From Brevibacillus dissolubilis (lineage in GTDB: Bacteria; Bacillota; Bacilli; Brevibacillales; Brevibacillaceae): a DNA stretch of 64,000 bases. The DNA lies in NCBI RefSeq assembly GCF_006170445.1, contig NZ_VCNA01000010.1, forward strand, positions 124,001 through 188,000. Reading direction: 5' to 3'. Below are positions 19,701 to 28,614 of this stretch, piece by piece; position 1 is the stretch's first letter, and every line of letters begins with the position of its first letter. The notes beneath the pieces were generated by a model. It searched no databases, had not been told where the DNA came from, and worked only from the letters and a program-made list of their open reading frames with translations. Both the position numbers and the translations under genes were made by a program.

Positions 19701-20152
19701 GTTATGGAGTCCTGCGTTATGTGGGAGAGGAAGAAAAGCTCAGGGAGGCTCCCCGGGCCGACATTCTCTTTAATTACTTAGGACAGTTTCGGGATGAAAA
19801 GTCCAGCAATGCTCTCCTTACACCTGTAAAAGAACATGTTCCTTATTCCAAAAGTGATGATGAGAAGATGCTCTACAAAATAGAAATCAATTGTCTTGTC
19901 GTGGATGACCAGTTGCATATGAATTGGTCCTACAGTAATCAAACCTATCAGGGGTCCACCATGGAGTCCCTTGCAGATGCATACAAGAATACGTTAATCG
20001 ATTGGATTCGAATGAATTCGATGAATGGCGAACATTCGTATACACCTTCTGATTTCCCACAAGCGAAATTAAGCCAGACGGATCTTACGAAATTGCTGAA
20101 GAAAATCTCTCAGAACGCTGGAGGAGTGGAGCATGCAACTGGAAAATCTTGA
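16763..20152 (+). CDS. NRPS A-PCP-E, predicted to activate serine and epimerise it
   Basis: 1129 residues from ATG 16763. The adenylation domain (about 35-540) gives the pocket code D-V-W-H-F-S-L-V-D-K, a standard serine code. The PCP shows GGDSI with attachment Ser595; this GGDS form is typical ahead of an epimerase. The epimerisation domain (about 650-1100) has HHLVIDG at 786, EGHGRE, GWFTS and FNYLG, so it looks active and should give D-Ser. An in-frame GTG at 16751 would overlap the upstream gene; ATG 16763 is preferred because TAGGTG lies 8 nt upstream. The protein lacks its own C domain, which is encoded by the preceding gene. The last 20 nt overlap the next gene. Confidence 0.93.
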   Translation: MNNQMNSSMSVFEKNPLDQAIDRMPLLSPSERKRICEDWNDTGKHYERNVCLHQLFERQAYLTPDQIAVEFEQQALTYQQLHERVTHLACLLQERGVGPDQLVGVCMERSLEMVIGIYAILKAGGAYVPFDPDYPQERLKFMLEDSEVSVMLGNKECMASLPFMSKDAILLDQINWEEAEREQSPTAKAVSPKNLAYMIYTSGSTGRPKGVLVTHEAICNRIFWMQDAFPLTAEDHVLQKTPFSFDVSVWEFFWPLMCGAKLVIAKPEGHKDSRYLVEIMEEKRISVLHFVPTMLRAFLEEKTLGSIPSLRHVFCSGEALPSELKDKFFEKFDTRIQLHNLYGPTEAAVDVTSWTCLNTHNHQRVPIGYPIANISLYVLDKHLQPVPIGVTGELHIGGIGLARGYHKRPELTREKFIPDPFQADSRLYKTGDLARYLPDGSIDYIGRIDHQVKLRGNRIELGEIEAILHSHPSIRQAVALVKTDKNGSEKLVVYAVMYDDPCSEQELKQFLKQHLPLFMIPSKIMTVDEIPLLPNGKVNRHLLPEPQFDLTNEPIELSHSPSTETERKLAEIWSQVLNVEKIGVHQDFFDLGGDSILSLQVVARANEAGLHLTLKQIFDLKTIHELAKQIESHLASGTESVIDQGEVEGLVPLTPIQRFFFDQSLVNVNHWNQAVMLQINQEVKEEHVHQALNEIILHHDALRMRFWPQENQWVQRNLSYQEHQDGTSFFHSYDLSAKSRSEAETFMDNITKELQSSLDLTKGPLLQAAYFQCAPPQKSRLLLIIHHLVIDGVSWRILFHDLEKWLRAFENGERAHVENKTTSFKTYAESLLHFAQTDDCSRDLSYWVTQANGEAQALPTDLNGEMTESSKVTVSRLLSKEETGKLLVARSGKQHVQVIDLLMAALVSSLEILTKGAAVRIDLEGHGREPFVPEMDLSRTLGWFTSIFPMYVERTAKSDLQSLIAMIKEKRENMPHGGMSYGVLRYVGEEEKLREAPRADILFNYLGQFRDEKSSNALLTPVKEHVPYSKSDDEKMLYKIEINCLVVDDQLHMNWSYSNQTYQGSTMESLADAYKNTLIDWIRMNSMNGEHSYTPSDFPQAKLSQTDLTKLLKKISQNAGGVEHATGKS

Positions 20153-23100
20153 AGATATTTATGAGCTTTCTCCCATGCAGCAGGGAATGCTTTTTCATAG
20201 TATCGCGTTTCCTCAATCCAACGCCTATATCCAACAATTTCAATGTGTGATAGAAGGCAAGCTGCAGCTTCCAACTTTTTTGCAAGCCTGGCGCGAGGTA
20301 ATCCATCGTCATCCCATCCTGCGAACCGCATTCTATTGGGAGGATCTTGAGAAACCGGTTCAAGTAGTGTACCGTCACGTGGATTTTTCCCCGAATATGT
20401 TGGATTGGAGGGCTTTATCGGCAGAGGAGAAGGAAGAAAAATGGAACGAAATTCTGGCAGATGATCTCGCCCTTGGATTCGATTTTGCCAACTCGCCTTT
20501 AATGCGGATTACCCTGATCCAAACGGAAGATGAGGTACATCGGTTGGTATGGACCCATCATCATATCATTTTGGACGGCTGGTCTATCCCGCTGTTGCTG
20601 CGTGAGCTTTTTGGGTTCTATCAGAACAAGGATCGTCAGGAGGAGCTGAATGTAAGACAGGTTTCTCCCTACAAAGCGTATATCAGTTGGTTGGATCAAC
20701 AAGATGTAGAGAAAGCAGAGAATTATTGGCGACAAGAACTGCGTGATCTCTCGTCTTCCTCTACCAGATGGCTCAGCAGCAGAGGAAGGGATGTGCTCAA
20801 AGTCCCTGCCATAGCGGAACAAACCATCCTGCTTCCAGATTCTCTTACTGCCAAAATAAGAGATTACGCACGCTCAAGCCGGTATACAGTAAGCACAATC
20901 ATTCAGGGAGCATGGGCATTACTTTTACGGAGATATTCCCAGGATGACGACGTTCTATATGGTCTCACCGTCTCAGGCAGACCTCCTGCATTATCTGGAG
21001 TCGAGTCCATGATTGGGTTATTTATCAATACGCTGCCGATGCGGATGAAAATAGACCCAACGATGAAGGTCCATACTTATCTCGAACAAGTTCAGAAGAA
21101 GTTTGTAGAAGTTCAAGAATTCGATTACACCCCTTTGTCTAAGATTCACGAATGGAGTGACAACCAAAAGGGAGAACCATTATTTGCGAGTATCTTCGTT
21201 TTTGAGAACTACCCTGTTCATTCCCTCGAATCGATCATAAATGATATTGAAATAAAAGACGTATCGTTTCGAGAGGAAACCGACTATCCATTAACCGTAA
21301 CGGTTTCTTCCACTAAACTGGATCGATTGTCCATTAGCATCAGCTATCAGCAGGAGCTATTCTCATCAGAAGCGATGTCTGATTTGTTGAATCATCTGGA
21401 AATGTTGCTGCTCCATTTGGTTTCGGAGCCAGAGCAACTGATACAAGAGTTGCCGTCCATTACGGAAAAAGAACTCAATCGAATCAAGAACTGGAATCAA
21501 ACCGAACAGGATTTCCCACAAGATCAAACCATTGATCAAATATTGGAGCAATGGGCAGAACGTGATCCTGCCAGGACGGCTGTTGTTGATCGGGACAGGG
21601 TGATTACCTACGGAGAACTGAATGAAAAGGCCAACAAACTTGCAGCCTATCTTCTTGAACGGGGTGTATCTTCGAACGTGCCGGTAGCTGTGGTTATGGA
21701 TAAATCGATTGAGCTTATTGTGGGGATCGTTGGGATTATGAAAGCCGGTGGAGCATATGTCCCCATTGATCCGGCCTATCCGAAAGAGAGATTCCACTAC
21801 CTGCTGACCGATTGTTCAGCAAAATTTGTAGTCACGACCAGTAACTTGATGGAGCGGATTGGTGACAGAGAGGCTCAAATCATCTGTTTGGATGATGAGT
21901 GGGAGAACCTGAACGCTTATCCTGCGAGTTTGCCAAAGGGACAAGGTAATAAAGCAGAAGACTTAGCCTACATGATATATACATCTGGATCAACGGGAAA
22001 TCCCAAGGGAGTCATGGTGCAGCATCAGTCTTTGATCAACATCGGGTACGCCTGGTTGAAGGAATATCAATTGGATACATTTGCAGTGTCGCTCTTGCAA
22101 ATCGCAAGTACATCGTTTGACGTATTTGCCGGAGATTTAGTGCGTACCATCATCAGCGGCGGACGCATGATCATCTGTCCAGAAAAATCAAAGCTTGATT
22201 TACCGGCTCTCTACCAATTGATTCATGAAAATCAGGTATCGATTGTAGAGTCAACACCAGCATTACTCGTTCCCTTATTCGACTATATTCATGATACTGA
22301 TTTGCCGGTCGACAGCATGAAGCTGTTAATTCTTGGATCCGATCAGCTTGCCTTGCGGGACTATGAAAGATTGGTTGAGCGATTTGGTTCCCACATGCGG
22401 ATTGTGAATAGCTATGGCACAACCGAAACGACGATTGATTCCAGCTATTTTGAGTCAAGCCTGGACGAATTGGCGAATCACTATGCGAATACCAGCCAGG
22501 TGCCGATCGGAAAGCCGATGCCTAACACAAGCTACTATATTCTGGATGAACAATTGAAGCCTCAACCGATTGGGGTGCCTGGGGAATTGTACATTGGCGG
22601 AAGAGGGGTAGCGAAGGGATATCACAATCGAGCGGAATTGACCCAAACCAAATTTGTTGACGATCCATTTTCGTCTGGTAGCCGAATGTATCGGACTGGT
22701 GACATGGCCAGATGGAATGAGCAGGGTGTAGTTGAATTCATGGGTCGTAATGATCACCAGATCAAAATTCGTGGATATCGAGTGGAGATCGGTGAGATTG
22801 AAAAAGTCATGTTGACCTATCCACACATAAAAAGTGCCGCCGTGCATGTGCATCAGAACCACACCGGAATTCAAATGCTTTGTGCTTATGTGACAAGCTC
22901 CATTCCGGCGTTTGACCGTCATTTTGACGAATTACGTGCTTACTTGTCGGGGCGATTACCCGACTACATGATACCGACTCATTATATGCTTCTCGAAAGC
23001 TTGCCACTTACTCATAATGCGAAGATCGACTATCGTGCTCTTCCTTTTCCGATTGAAAATCAGGATCTTCACGTTTCGGAAGGTCAGCTGGAGGACGATG

Positions 23101-23417
23101 TCGAGAGAAGATTGGTTAGCATCTGGCAAGAGGTTCTCGGGGTTGGGCACATCACAAGAAATCAGAGTTTTTTTGATTTAGGTGGAAACTCTATGCTCAT
23201 CCTGAAGTTATTCAATGCACTCAAAAAAGAGTTCACTGTTGAAGTAACCGTTGCAGACTTATTCTCACAGCATACGATCCAGATGTTGGCCTCTTTTATT
23301 CGGACAAAGCAAGAAGTTGACGAACAAGAAGACCTTGAGACTATTTTGAAAAAATTAGAGTCCGGCCAAATTGACGTAGAGGTAGCCAAGGAGAAAATGA
23401 AGGTCCTGAGCAAATAG
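20133..23417 (+). CDS. NRPS module C-A-PCP, predicted to incorporate ornithine
   Basis: 1094 residues. The condensation domain opens with LSPMQQGMLFHS, the form seen in DCL domains that accept a D-residue, which fits the epimerase at the end of the preceding protein; its catalytic motif HHIILDG starts at residue 143. The adenylation domain pocket reads D-V-G-E-I-G-S-I-D-K, identical to the ornithine code of gramicidin S synthetase as I remember it. The surrounding FDVFAGD, LLILGSD and NSYGTTE motifs also fit Orn/Lys domains. The PCP has GGNSM with Ser1020. The start ATG follows GGAGGAG by 6 nt and overlaps the previous gene by 20 nt. It adds L-Orn to the D-Ser end and hands the chain to a polyketide module. 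Confidence 0.94.
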   Translation: MQLENLEDIYELSPMQQGMLFHSIAFPQSNAYIQQFQCVIEGKLQLPTFLQAWREVIHRHPILRTAFYWEDLEKPVQVVYRHVDFSPNMLDWRALSAEEKEEKWNEILADDLALGFDFANSPLMRITLIQTEDEVHRLVWTHHHIILDGWSIPLLLRELFGFYQNKDRQEELNVRQVSPYKAYISWLDQQDVEKAENYWRQELRDLSSSSTRWLSSRGRDVLKVPAIAEQTILLPDSLTAKIRDYARSSRYTVSTIIQGAWALLLRRYSQDDDVLYGLTVSGRPPALSGVESMIGLFINTLPMRMKIDPTMKVHTYLEQVQKKFVEVQEFDYTPLSKIHEWSDNQKGEPLFASIFVFENYPVHSLESIINDIEIKDVSFREETDYPLTVTVSSTKLDRLSISISYQQELFSSEAMSDLLNHLEMLLLHLVSEPEQLIQELPSITEKELNRIKNWNQTEQDFPQDQTIDQILEQWAERDPARTAVVDRDRVITYGELNEKANKLAAYLLERGVSSNVPVAVVMDKSIELIVGIVGIMKAGGAYVPIDPAYPKERFHYLLTDCSAKFVVTTSNLMERIGDREAQIICLDDEWENLNAYPASLPKGQGNKAEDLAYMIYTSGSTGNPKGVMVQHQSLINIGYAWLKEYQLDTFAVSLLQIASTSFDVFAGDLVRTIISGGRMIICPEKSKLDLPALYQLIHENQVSIVESTPALLVPLFDYIHDTDLPVDSMKLLILGSDQLALRDYERLVERFGSHMRIVNSYGTTETTIDSSYFESSLDELANHYANTSQVPIGKPMPNTSYYILDEQLKPQPIGVPGELYIGGRGVAKGYHNRAELTQTKFVDDPFSSGSRMYRTGDMARWNEQGVVEFMGRNDHQIKIRGYRVEIGEIEKVMLTYPHIKSAAVHVHQNHTGIQMLCAYVTSSIPAFDRHFDELRAYLSGRLPDYMIPTHYMLLESLPLTHNAKIDYRALPFPIENQDLHVSEGQLEDDVERRLVSIWQEVLGVGHITRNQSFFDLGGNSMLILKLFNALKKEFTVEVTVADLFSQHTIQMLASFIRTKQEVDEQEDLETILKKLESGQIDVEVAKEKMKVLSK

Positions 23418-23440
23418 CTGCTTTGAAGGGGGAGCGTACC

Positions 23441-26400
23441 ATGGAAAGACTGAAGAACTATATTTTGGAGCAGGTTGCCAATCAATCATTAAATTCGAAG
23501 GATGCCTTGCAATTCTTACAGTTCTTAAACCAAGAAGCAGAGCGGCAACCTGTTGAACCGTGTGAACAATATGCCATTGTGGGAATGGCCGGCCGTTTTC
23601 CTGACGCCCCTAATGTGGAAGCATTCTGGAAGAACCTGACCCAAGGGAAAGACTCAATTGCTCCGTATCCACAAAGCCGTATTGATGATGTAACTCATAT
23701 CAATCAAGATTATTTTGAAAAAATGAAAGGGGCAAAATTTCGGCCGGGTGGGTATCTGGAAAGAGTCGATTTATTTGATCCTGCTTTTTTTAACATTACT
23801 CCAGCAGAAGCGAAGGCTATGGAGCCGAATCAGCGATTTTTCTTAGAGGTAGCCTGGGAGGCATTGGAGAATGGCAACTATTCGAAGGAAAAGCTAAAAG
23901 GCTCACGTACCGGGGTTTTTGTAGGGCATTCGATGGAGAATCGTTACAAGAGTCTGTTGGGAAATGGTGACCCACTGGCTGATATCGGGAATATGCCATC
24001 CATGATAGCTGCACGGGTCTCCTACCTTTTCAATCTACGCGGTCCCAGCATGACCATCGATACGACATGTTCTTCTTCACTTGTTGCTGTCCATACTGCG
24101 TGTCAGGCATTGAAAAACAATGAATGTGATACAGCCATTGCAGGCGGTGTAAATGTGGGAGTGTTCCCGCTCTTAGATGAAAACTATCGCAAGGGGCACG
24201 AAGCGGGCGACGGACGATGCAAAGCTTTTGATGCTTCCGCAGATGGAACCAATTTTGGTGAGGGTGCAGGTGTGATTGTCATACGCCGCTTGTCAGATGC
24301 GCTAAAGGATCAAGACTTTATTTATGCTGTTATCAAGGGCAGTGCTGTTAACAATGACGGCTTAACCAATGGGATCACAGCTCCAAATCCGGAAGCACAA
24401 CGGGATGTTGTCATAGATGCGTGGAAACAATCACGAATTAACCCCGAAACGATAAGCTATATCGAAGCTCATGGAACAGGAACAAAATTAGGTGATCCTA
24501 TTGAAATTCAAGGGCTTACGGAAGCTTTCCGGAAATACACAACGAAAAAGAAGTTTGTAGCCATCAGCTCGGTTAAAACGAATATTGGCCATTTGGATGC
24601 GGCTGCGGGGATTGCCAGTTTAGTGAAAGCAGTGCTGTGCTTCCAGCATGGACAGCTCCCGGCATCCTTACATTTTCATGAGGCCAATCCATACATTGAT
24701 TTTGAGAACTCACCTGTATACGTAAATGACCAATTGCAAACTTGGGAGAGAGATGGAAGTACGCCGAGACGTGCGGGCATCAGTTCATTTGGGATGAGCG
24801 GGACCAATTGTCACCTGATTCTGGAAGAGTTCCAAACAGAGAAGCCTGTAGTGCCAGAAGAAAATCATCTGATGATGTTTACGTTGTCGGGTAAAAGTCA
24901 ACGCTCTGTTCTTCGATTAGCGAAACGATACAAGGATTTTCTGCAAGACAATGCTTTTTCTTTCACTGATGTCGTACATACGGCTAATCGATGCAGGGAG
25001 CATCACGAACATCGCATTGCCATTCTGGTATCTTCACTGGCTGATCTCAGAGTCAAACTCTCGAGAGTAAGTGCCATCGGTGAAATTGAGCTTTTCCCCA
25101 ATTTGAGTTCGGAAGGGATTTACTATAGTAACTTAAATAAAAAGGCGGCAGTTGATACCCAAGAGCGTCTAAGAAAGATTCAACCGCATGAGAATGAAGC
25201 CTTACTGGAAGCGTATCTGGACGGTTACCACATGGATTGGGAGTATTTTTATCAGGCAAAACCATTCAACAAGGTACCGCTGCCTTCCGGTACTTATAAT
25301 CAGGTCAGATGTTGGCCAAAGCTGGAAGTGGCGGCGAAGGCAGAAACACCGCTGCAATCCTTGCTGTATGATCTATCCTGGTGTGAATACCCACTTGGTT
25401 TCCCACAAGAAACAGCAATGAAGCAGGGCGGCGTGTGGCTTGTTTTTGCAAATCGTAAGCCTCTGACACAAAAATTGATCGAAAGGTTGGAGCTTGAGGG
25501 TCAACAAGCCCTATTCATTTATCCGGGTGAACAGTATAAACAAGTATCTGAAACGGAGTATCACCTGAATCCAAATTCGATCGATGACTATCAGCAATTC
25601 GTTTCTTCTTTGGAAAAAGAGATGATTGGACAGATCACGGGCGTCCTGCATATGTGGACGTGCCAGAGCAGTGAAGAAAATTTGAATGATCCGATCCGTC
25701 TTCATGCGACCCAGTATGAAGGGGTATATAGTGCATTCTATCTCTCTAAGACGTTGCTTACTCACAAAGAGTTAAGACCAATTTCATTTACGGTTGTCAC
25801 GGATCATGTGTATCGGGTAGATGGCAGCGAAGAGCGTATTTATCCAGAGAAAGCACCATTGGTCGGCTATACGAAAGTCATTTCTCAGGAATTTCCCAAT
25901 ATTGCTACCTATTCGATTGATTTAAATTCTGAGGGGATGACTCAAGACGAAATGCTTGCATGCATCATGAGTGAGCTTTCACTTGATCGTGGCTATCGTG
26001 ATGAGCTCGTAGCCTATCGCCGTTCGAACAGATATATTCAAATGCTAAAAAGATTAGACATGGAGCAGGTTGAACAGTCAGAACGAAAAGTAAAGCAGAA
26101 TGGCGTATATCTGTTTGCCGGTGCTGGATTTTTGGGCATGGAGGCAGCGAAATATCTCGCCAAGCAAGAAAAGATCAAAATCGTCCTGTTGAACCGTACA
26201 CCGTTGCCACCCCGTGAACGTTGGGAGGATATTTTGAGAGTCGAGGATGAAAACAGCCGCCTCTATTCACAGCTAAAAGGGATCGAGGAAATTGAGAAGC
26301 TCGGATCAGAAGTCCTCTACATTCCTACTAATCTCATGAAAGAAAACGATGTGAAGGCAGCCATTCACCAAGTAGTGCAGCAGTATGGAAAAATAGACGG

Positions 26401-27295
26401 GGTTCTCTTCACCATAAAAGATATTTACGGGAAAACAATTGAAGAAATCACAGAGGCAGAGTTTACGAATTCAATCCAAAGCAAAATTGCCGGAAGTTGG
26501 CTCATTGATCACTATACAAAAGATCAAGCGTTGGATTTCTTTATCAATTTCGCCTCCATTTCTTCGGTTATGGCGGGACCTAAAAACTGTGATTGTACGT
26601 CGGCCAATACGTTTTTAGATTCCTTTGCCGATTACCGTCAGCTGCAGGGACGTAAAACGATCACCTTAAACCTCACAGAGATTTATACCGGGGAACGAGT
26701 TGGGAAAACACCTGAGAGAACGATGATTCCCCCTATGAAATATGAAGACTTTATTTCTTGCTTTGCCTATGTCCTCCAACACGATCTAGACTATGTTGTC
26801 ATTTCAGATTTTGATATGGAAGTCTTACATGTGGTTTTACCTGTTATTAAAATCAATTTCGAAGGAAAGCTCCTTCAAGAAATCCAACGTGCCCAGATTA
26901 ATGAAGCCACCCTGCTTGGGAAAGAAAATGGAATGCTCGATTCTCATAAGCCAGCGACCTATACATTGGCAGAGGTGGACAACATGCTTGCGGAAGTGTG
27001 GCAAGAGGTGCTCGGCTATGAAGAGATTGATCCTTATGCACAGTTCTTCCAGTTAGGGGGAACCTCTTTAAGTGCGGTTAAGCTCATACGGCTTGTGTCA
27101 TTGCGCTTCGGGATTGCTTTTGAGGTTGCTGATCTGTACACATACGCTTCTTTTGAGGCCATGCGTGACTATATTCATACAAGTATAAAAGAGACCACGA
27201 AGCAAGATGATCTATTCGATCTCTTAGACGTGTTAACCGAGGATGAATTATCGGTAGAAGACGCTCTGAGGGCATTGGAGAAAATGGAAACGTAG
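23441..27295 (+). CDS. AT-less polyketide synthase KS-KR-ACP with degenerate ketoreductase
   Basis: 1284 residues. The ketosynthase (about 45-470) has the active-site TTCSSS (Cys210), EAHGTGT (His344) and NIGHLD (His384). It is followed by a post-KS linker but no acyltransferase, so malonyl must come from the discrete AT encoded next. A ketoreductase region (about 640-1130) keeps a nucleotide-binding GAGFLG at 894 and Ser1039, but the catalytic Tyr position is Cys1052 (CDCTSAN instead of the usual YAAAN). The ACP has GGTSL with Ser1209. A short helical N-terminus precedes the KS and may dock to the Orn module. ATG 23441 is preferred over an earlier TTG (23423) because AAGGGGGAG lies 6 nt before it. 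It should extend the peptide by one C2 unit, probably left as the beta-ketone. Confidence 0.92.
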   Translation: MERLKNYILEQVANQSLNSKDALQFLQFLNQEAERQPVEPCEQYAIVGMAGRFPDAPNVEAFWKNLTQGKDSIAPYPQSRIDDVTHINQDYFEKMKGAKFRPGGYLERVDLFDPAFFNITPAEAKAMEPNQRFFLEVAWEALENGNYSKEKLKGSRTGVFVGHSMENRYKSLLGNGDPLADIGNMPSMIAARVSYLFNLRGPSMTIDTTCSSSLVAVHTACQALKNNECDTAIAGGVNVGVFPLLDENYRKGHEAGDGRCKAFDASADGTNFGEGAGVIVIRRLSDALKDQDFIYAVIKGSAVNNDGLTNGITAPNPEAQRDVVIDAWKQSRINPETISYIEAHGTGTKLGDPIEIQGLTEAFRKYTTKKKFVAISSVKTNIGHLDAAAGIASLVKAVLCFQHGQLPASLHFHEANPYIDFENSPVYVNDQLQTWERDGSTPRRAGISSFGMSGTNCHLILEEFQTEKPVVPEENHLMMFTLSGKSQRSVLRLAKRYKDFLQDNAFSFTDVVHTANRCREHHEHRIAILVSSLADLRVKLSRVSAIGEIELFPNLSSEGIYYSNLNKKAAVDTQERLRKIQPHENEALLEAYLDGYHMDWEYFYQAKPFNKVPLPSGTYNQVRCWPKLEVAAKAETPLQSLLYDLSWCEYPLGFPQETAMKQGGVWLVFANRKPLTQKLIERLELEGQQALFIYPGEQYKQVSETEYHLNPNSIDDYQQFVSSLEKEMIGQITGVLHMWTCQSSEENLNDPIRLHATQYEGVYSAFYLSKTLLTHKELRPISFTVVTDHVYRVDGSEERIYPEKAPLVGYTKVISQEFPNIATYSIDLNSEGMTQDEMLACIMSELSLDRGYRDELVAYRRSNRYIQMLKRLDMEQVEQSERKVKQNGVYLFAGAGFLGMEAAKYLAKQEKIKIVLLNRTPLPPRERWEDILRVEDENSRLYSQLKGIEEIEKLGSEVLYIPTNLMKENDVKAAIHQVVQQYGKIDGVLFTIKDIYGKTIEEITEAEFTNSIQSKIAGSWLIDHYTKDQALDFFINFASISSVMAGPKNCDCTSANTFLDSFADYRQLQGRKTITLNLTEIYTGERVGKTPERTMIPPMKYEDFISCFAYVLQHDLDYVVISDFDMEVLHVVLPVIKINFEGKLLQEIQRAQINEATLLGKENGMLDSHKPATYTLAEVDNMLAEVWQEVLGYEEIDPYAQFFQLGGTSLSAVKLIRLVSLRFGIAFEVADLYTYASFEAMRDYIHTSIKETTKQDDLFDLLDVLTEDELSVEDALRALEKMET

Positions 27296-27330
27296 AACGA
27301 TTATGGTGGATCAAGTCTGGAGGAGTGTTC

Positions 27331-28587
27331 ATGAATCCGATTGCTTTTCTTTTTCCAGGGCAGGGCAGTCAGTATATTGGGATGGGAATAGATTTATGCA
27401 GCCATTTTGAGGCAGCCTTGCATACGTTTCAAGAAGCAAGTGAAGTCGTAGGATTTGATTTATTGCACTTGTGTACAGAAGGCAGCGCGGATCAGCTCAT
27501 GAAGACAGAAAATGCCCAGCCGGCAATCTTAACGGCAAGTGTGGCAGCCTTTCGCGTACTGCAAGCAGAATTTTCTCCGAAACCCATATATGGGGCGGGG
27601 CACAGTTTAGGAGAGTATACAGCCTTAACATGTTCAGGGGCATTGGCGTTTGCTGACGCTGTGAGGCTTGTACATCTACGGGGAAAATGGATGCAAGAAG
27701 CAGTCCCTGCCAAAGCAGGCTTGATGACAGCGGTGACCGGTCTTGATCCCCACGTGATCGCCGAAATCTGTCACGAGATCACATCTTCTGATGAGATCGT
27801 TGTCGTTGCCAATCATAACAGCCATCAACAGGTGGTGTTGTCCGGTCATTCGTCCGCAGTCATCAAGGCGACGCAAAAGATTGAGGGCTTGGGTGGAGCA
27901 GCCAAGACCTTGAGTGTGAGTGCACCGTTCCATAGTCCGTTAATGACTCCCGCAGCAGAACAGATGAAGGCCGTACTGAATAGCACGGTGTTCAACAAAA
28001 TGGATTGGCCCGTGCTGTCCAATGTCACCGCCATGCCGTATGCTTCGCCGGAACAAATTCCTGATCTGTTAGCACAGCAAATCACTAGTCCTGTTCGCTG
28101 GTACGAGATCATGAGCTACTTGAATCATGCAGGGATTCAGACCATCGTGGAAATAGGGCCTAAACAAGTATTGAAATCGTTGATGAAGCAGAGTTTCCCG
28201 AATATCGAGTCGTATTCCATGGAACGAGTAGAACATTACCATACATTACTGTCCGTATCTTCGTTAGAGAAGGAGTCTAATCCGCCAGATGGAATGCGCT
28301 TTTTGAAAAAATGCCTAGTGTTGGCCGTCAGTACGAAGAATTACAATCCGGATGCAAAAGAATATCAAGAGAAAGCTGTGCTGCCTTATCAACAGATGAA
28401 GGCATTGAAGGAACGGTTGGAAAGTGAAAAACAACAGGTAACGGCTGTCCATATGCAAGAAGCATTACAGATGCTCAGGAGTGTTTTTGAAACCAAACGG
28501 CTTCCAAAAGAAGAGCAGGACGCGAGATTCGAATCCTTATTTCTTGAGACAGGTACAAAAAAATGGTTTGGTCATGTTTGCACGTAA
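27331..28587 (+). CDS. Discrete malonyl-CoA acyltransferase (trans-AT)
   Basis: 418 residues. The first about 290 residues are a FabD/FenF-like acyltransferase with FPGQGSQ near the N-terminus, the nucleophile motif GHSLGEY (Ser92) and the partner His201 in APFHSPLM. The remaining about 130 residues are a helical extension of a kind also seen in FenF/ItuD-type enzymes of iturin-family clusters. It supplies malonyl to the ACPs of the two AT-less polyketide modules on either side. ATG 27331 is chosen because GGAGGAG lies 5 nt upstream; a GTG at 27325 would overlap that site. It lies 35 nt after one KS gene and 27 nt before the other. Confidence 0.93.
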   Translation: MNPIAFLFPGQGSQYIGMGIDLCSHFEAALHTFQEASEVVGFDLLHLCTEGSADQLMKTENAQPAILTASVAAFRVLQAEFSPKPIYGAGHSLGEYTALTCSGALAFADAVRLVHLRGKWMQEAVPAKAGLMTAVTGLDPHVIAEICHEITSSDEIVVVANHNSHQQVVLSGHSSAVIKATQKIEGLGGAAKTLSVSAPFHSPLMTPAAEQMKAVLNSTVFNKMDWPVLSNVTAMPYASPEQIPDLLAQQITSPVRWYEIMSYLNHAGIQTIVEIGPKQVLKSLMKQSFPNIESYSMERVEHYHTLLSVSSLEKESNPPDGMRFLKKCLVLAVSTKNYNPDAKEYQEKAVLPYQQMKALKERLESEKQQVTAVHMQEALQMLRSVFETKRLPKEEQDARFESLFLETGTKKWFGHVCT

Positions 28588-28614
28588 TGAATCTGTTGAT
28601 GGAAGGTCGATGAG

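Noticed and set aside
15340-23417. The Ser and Orn modules as a hydroxamate or catecholate lipopeptide siderophore system
   Set aside because: No ornithine N-hydroxylase, acyltransferase, catechol genes or siderophore uptake genes are present in the window, so the residues alone do not support it.
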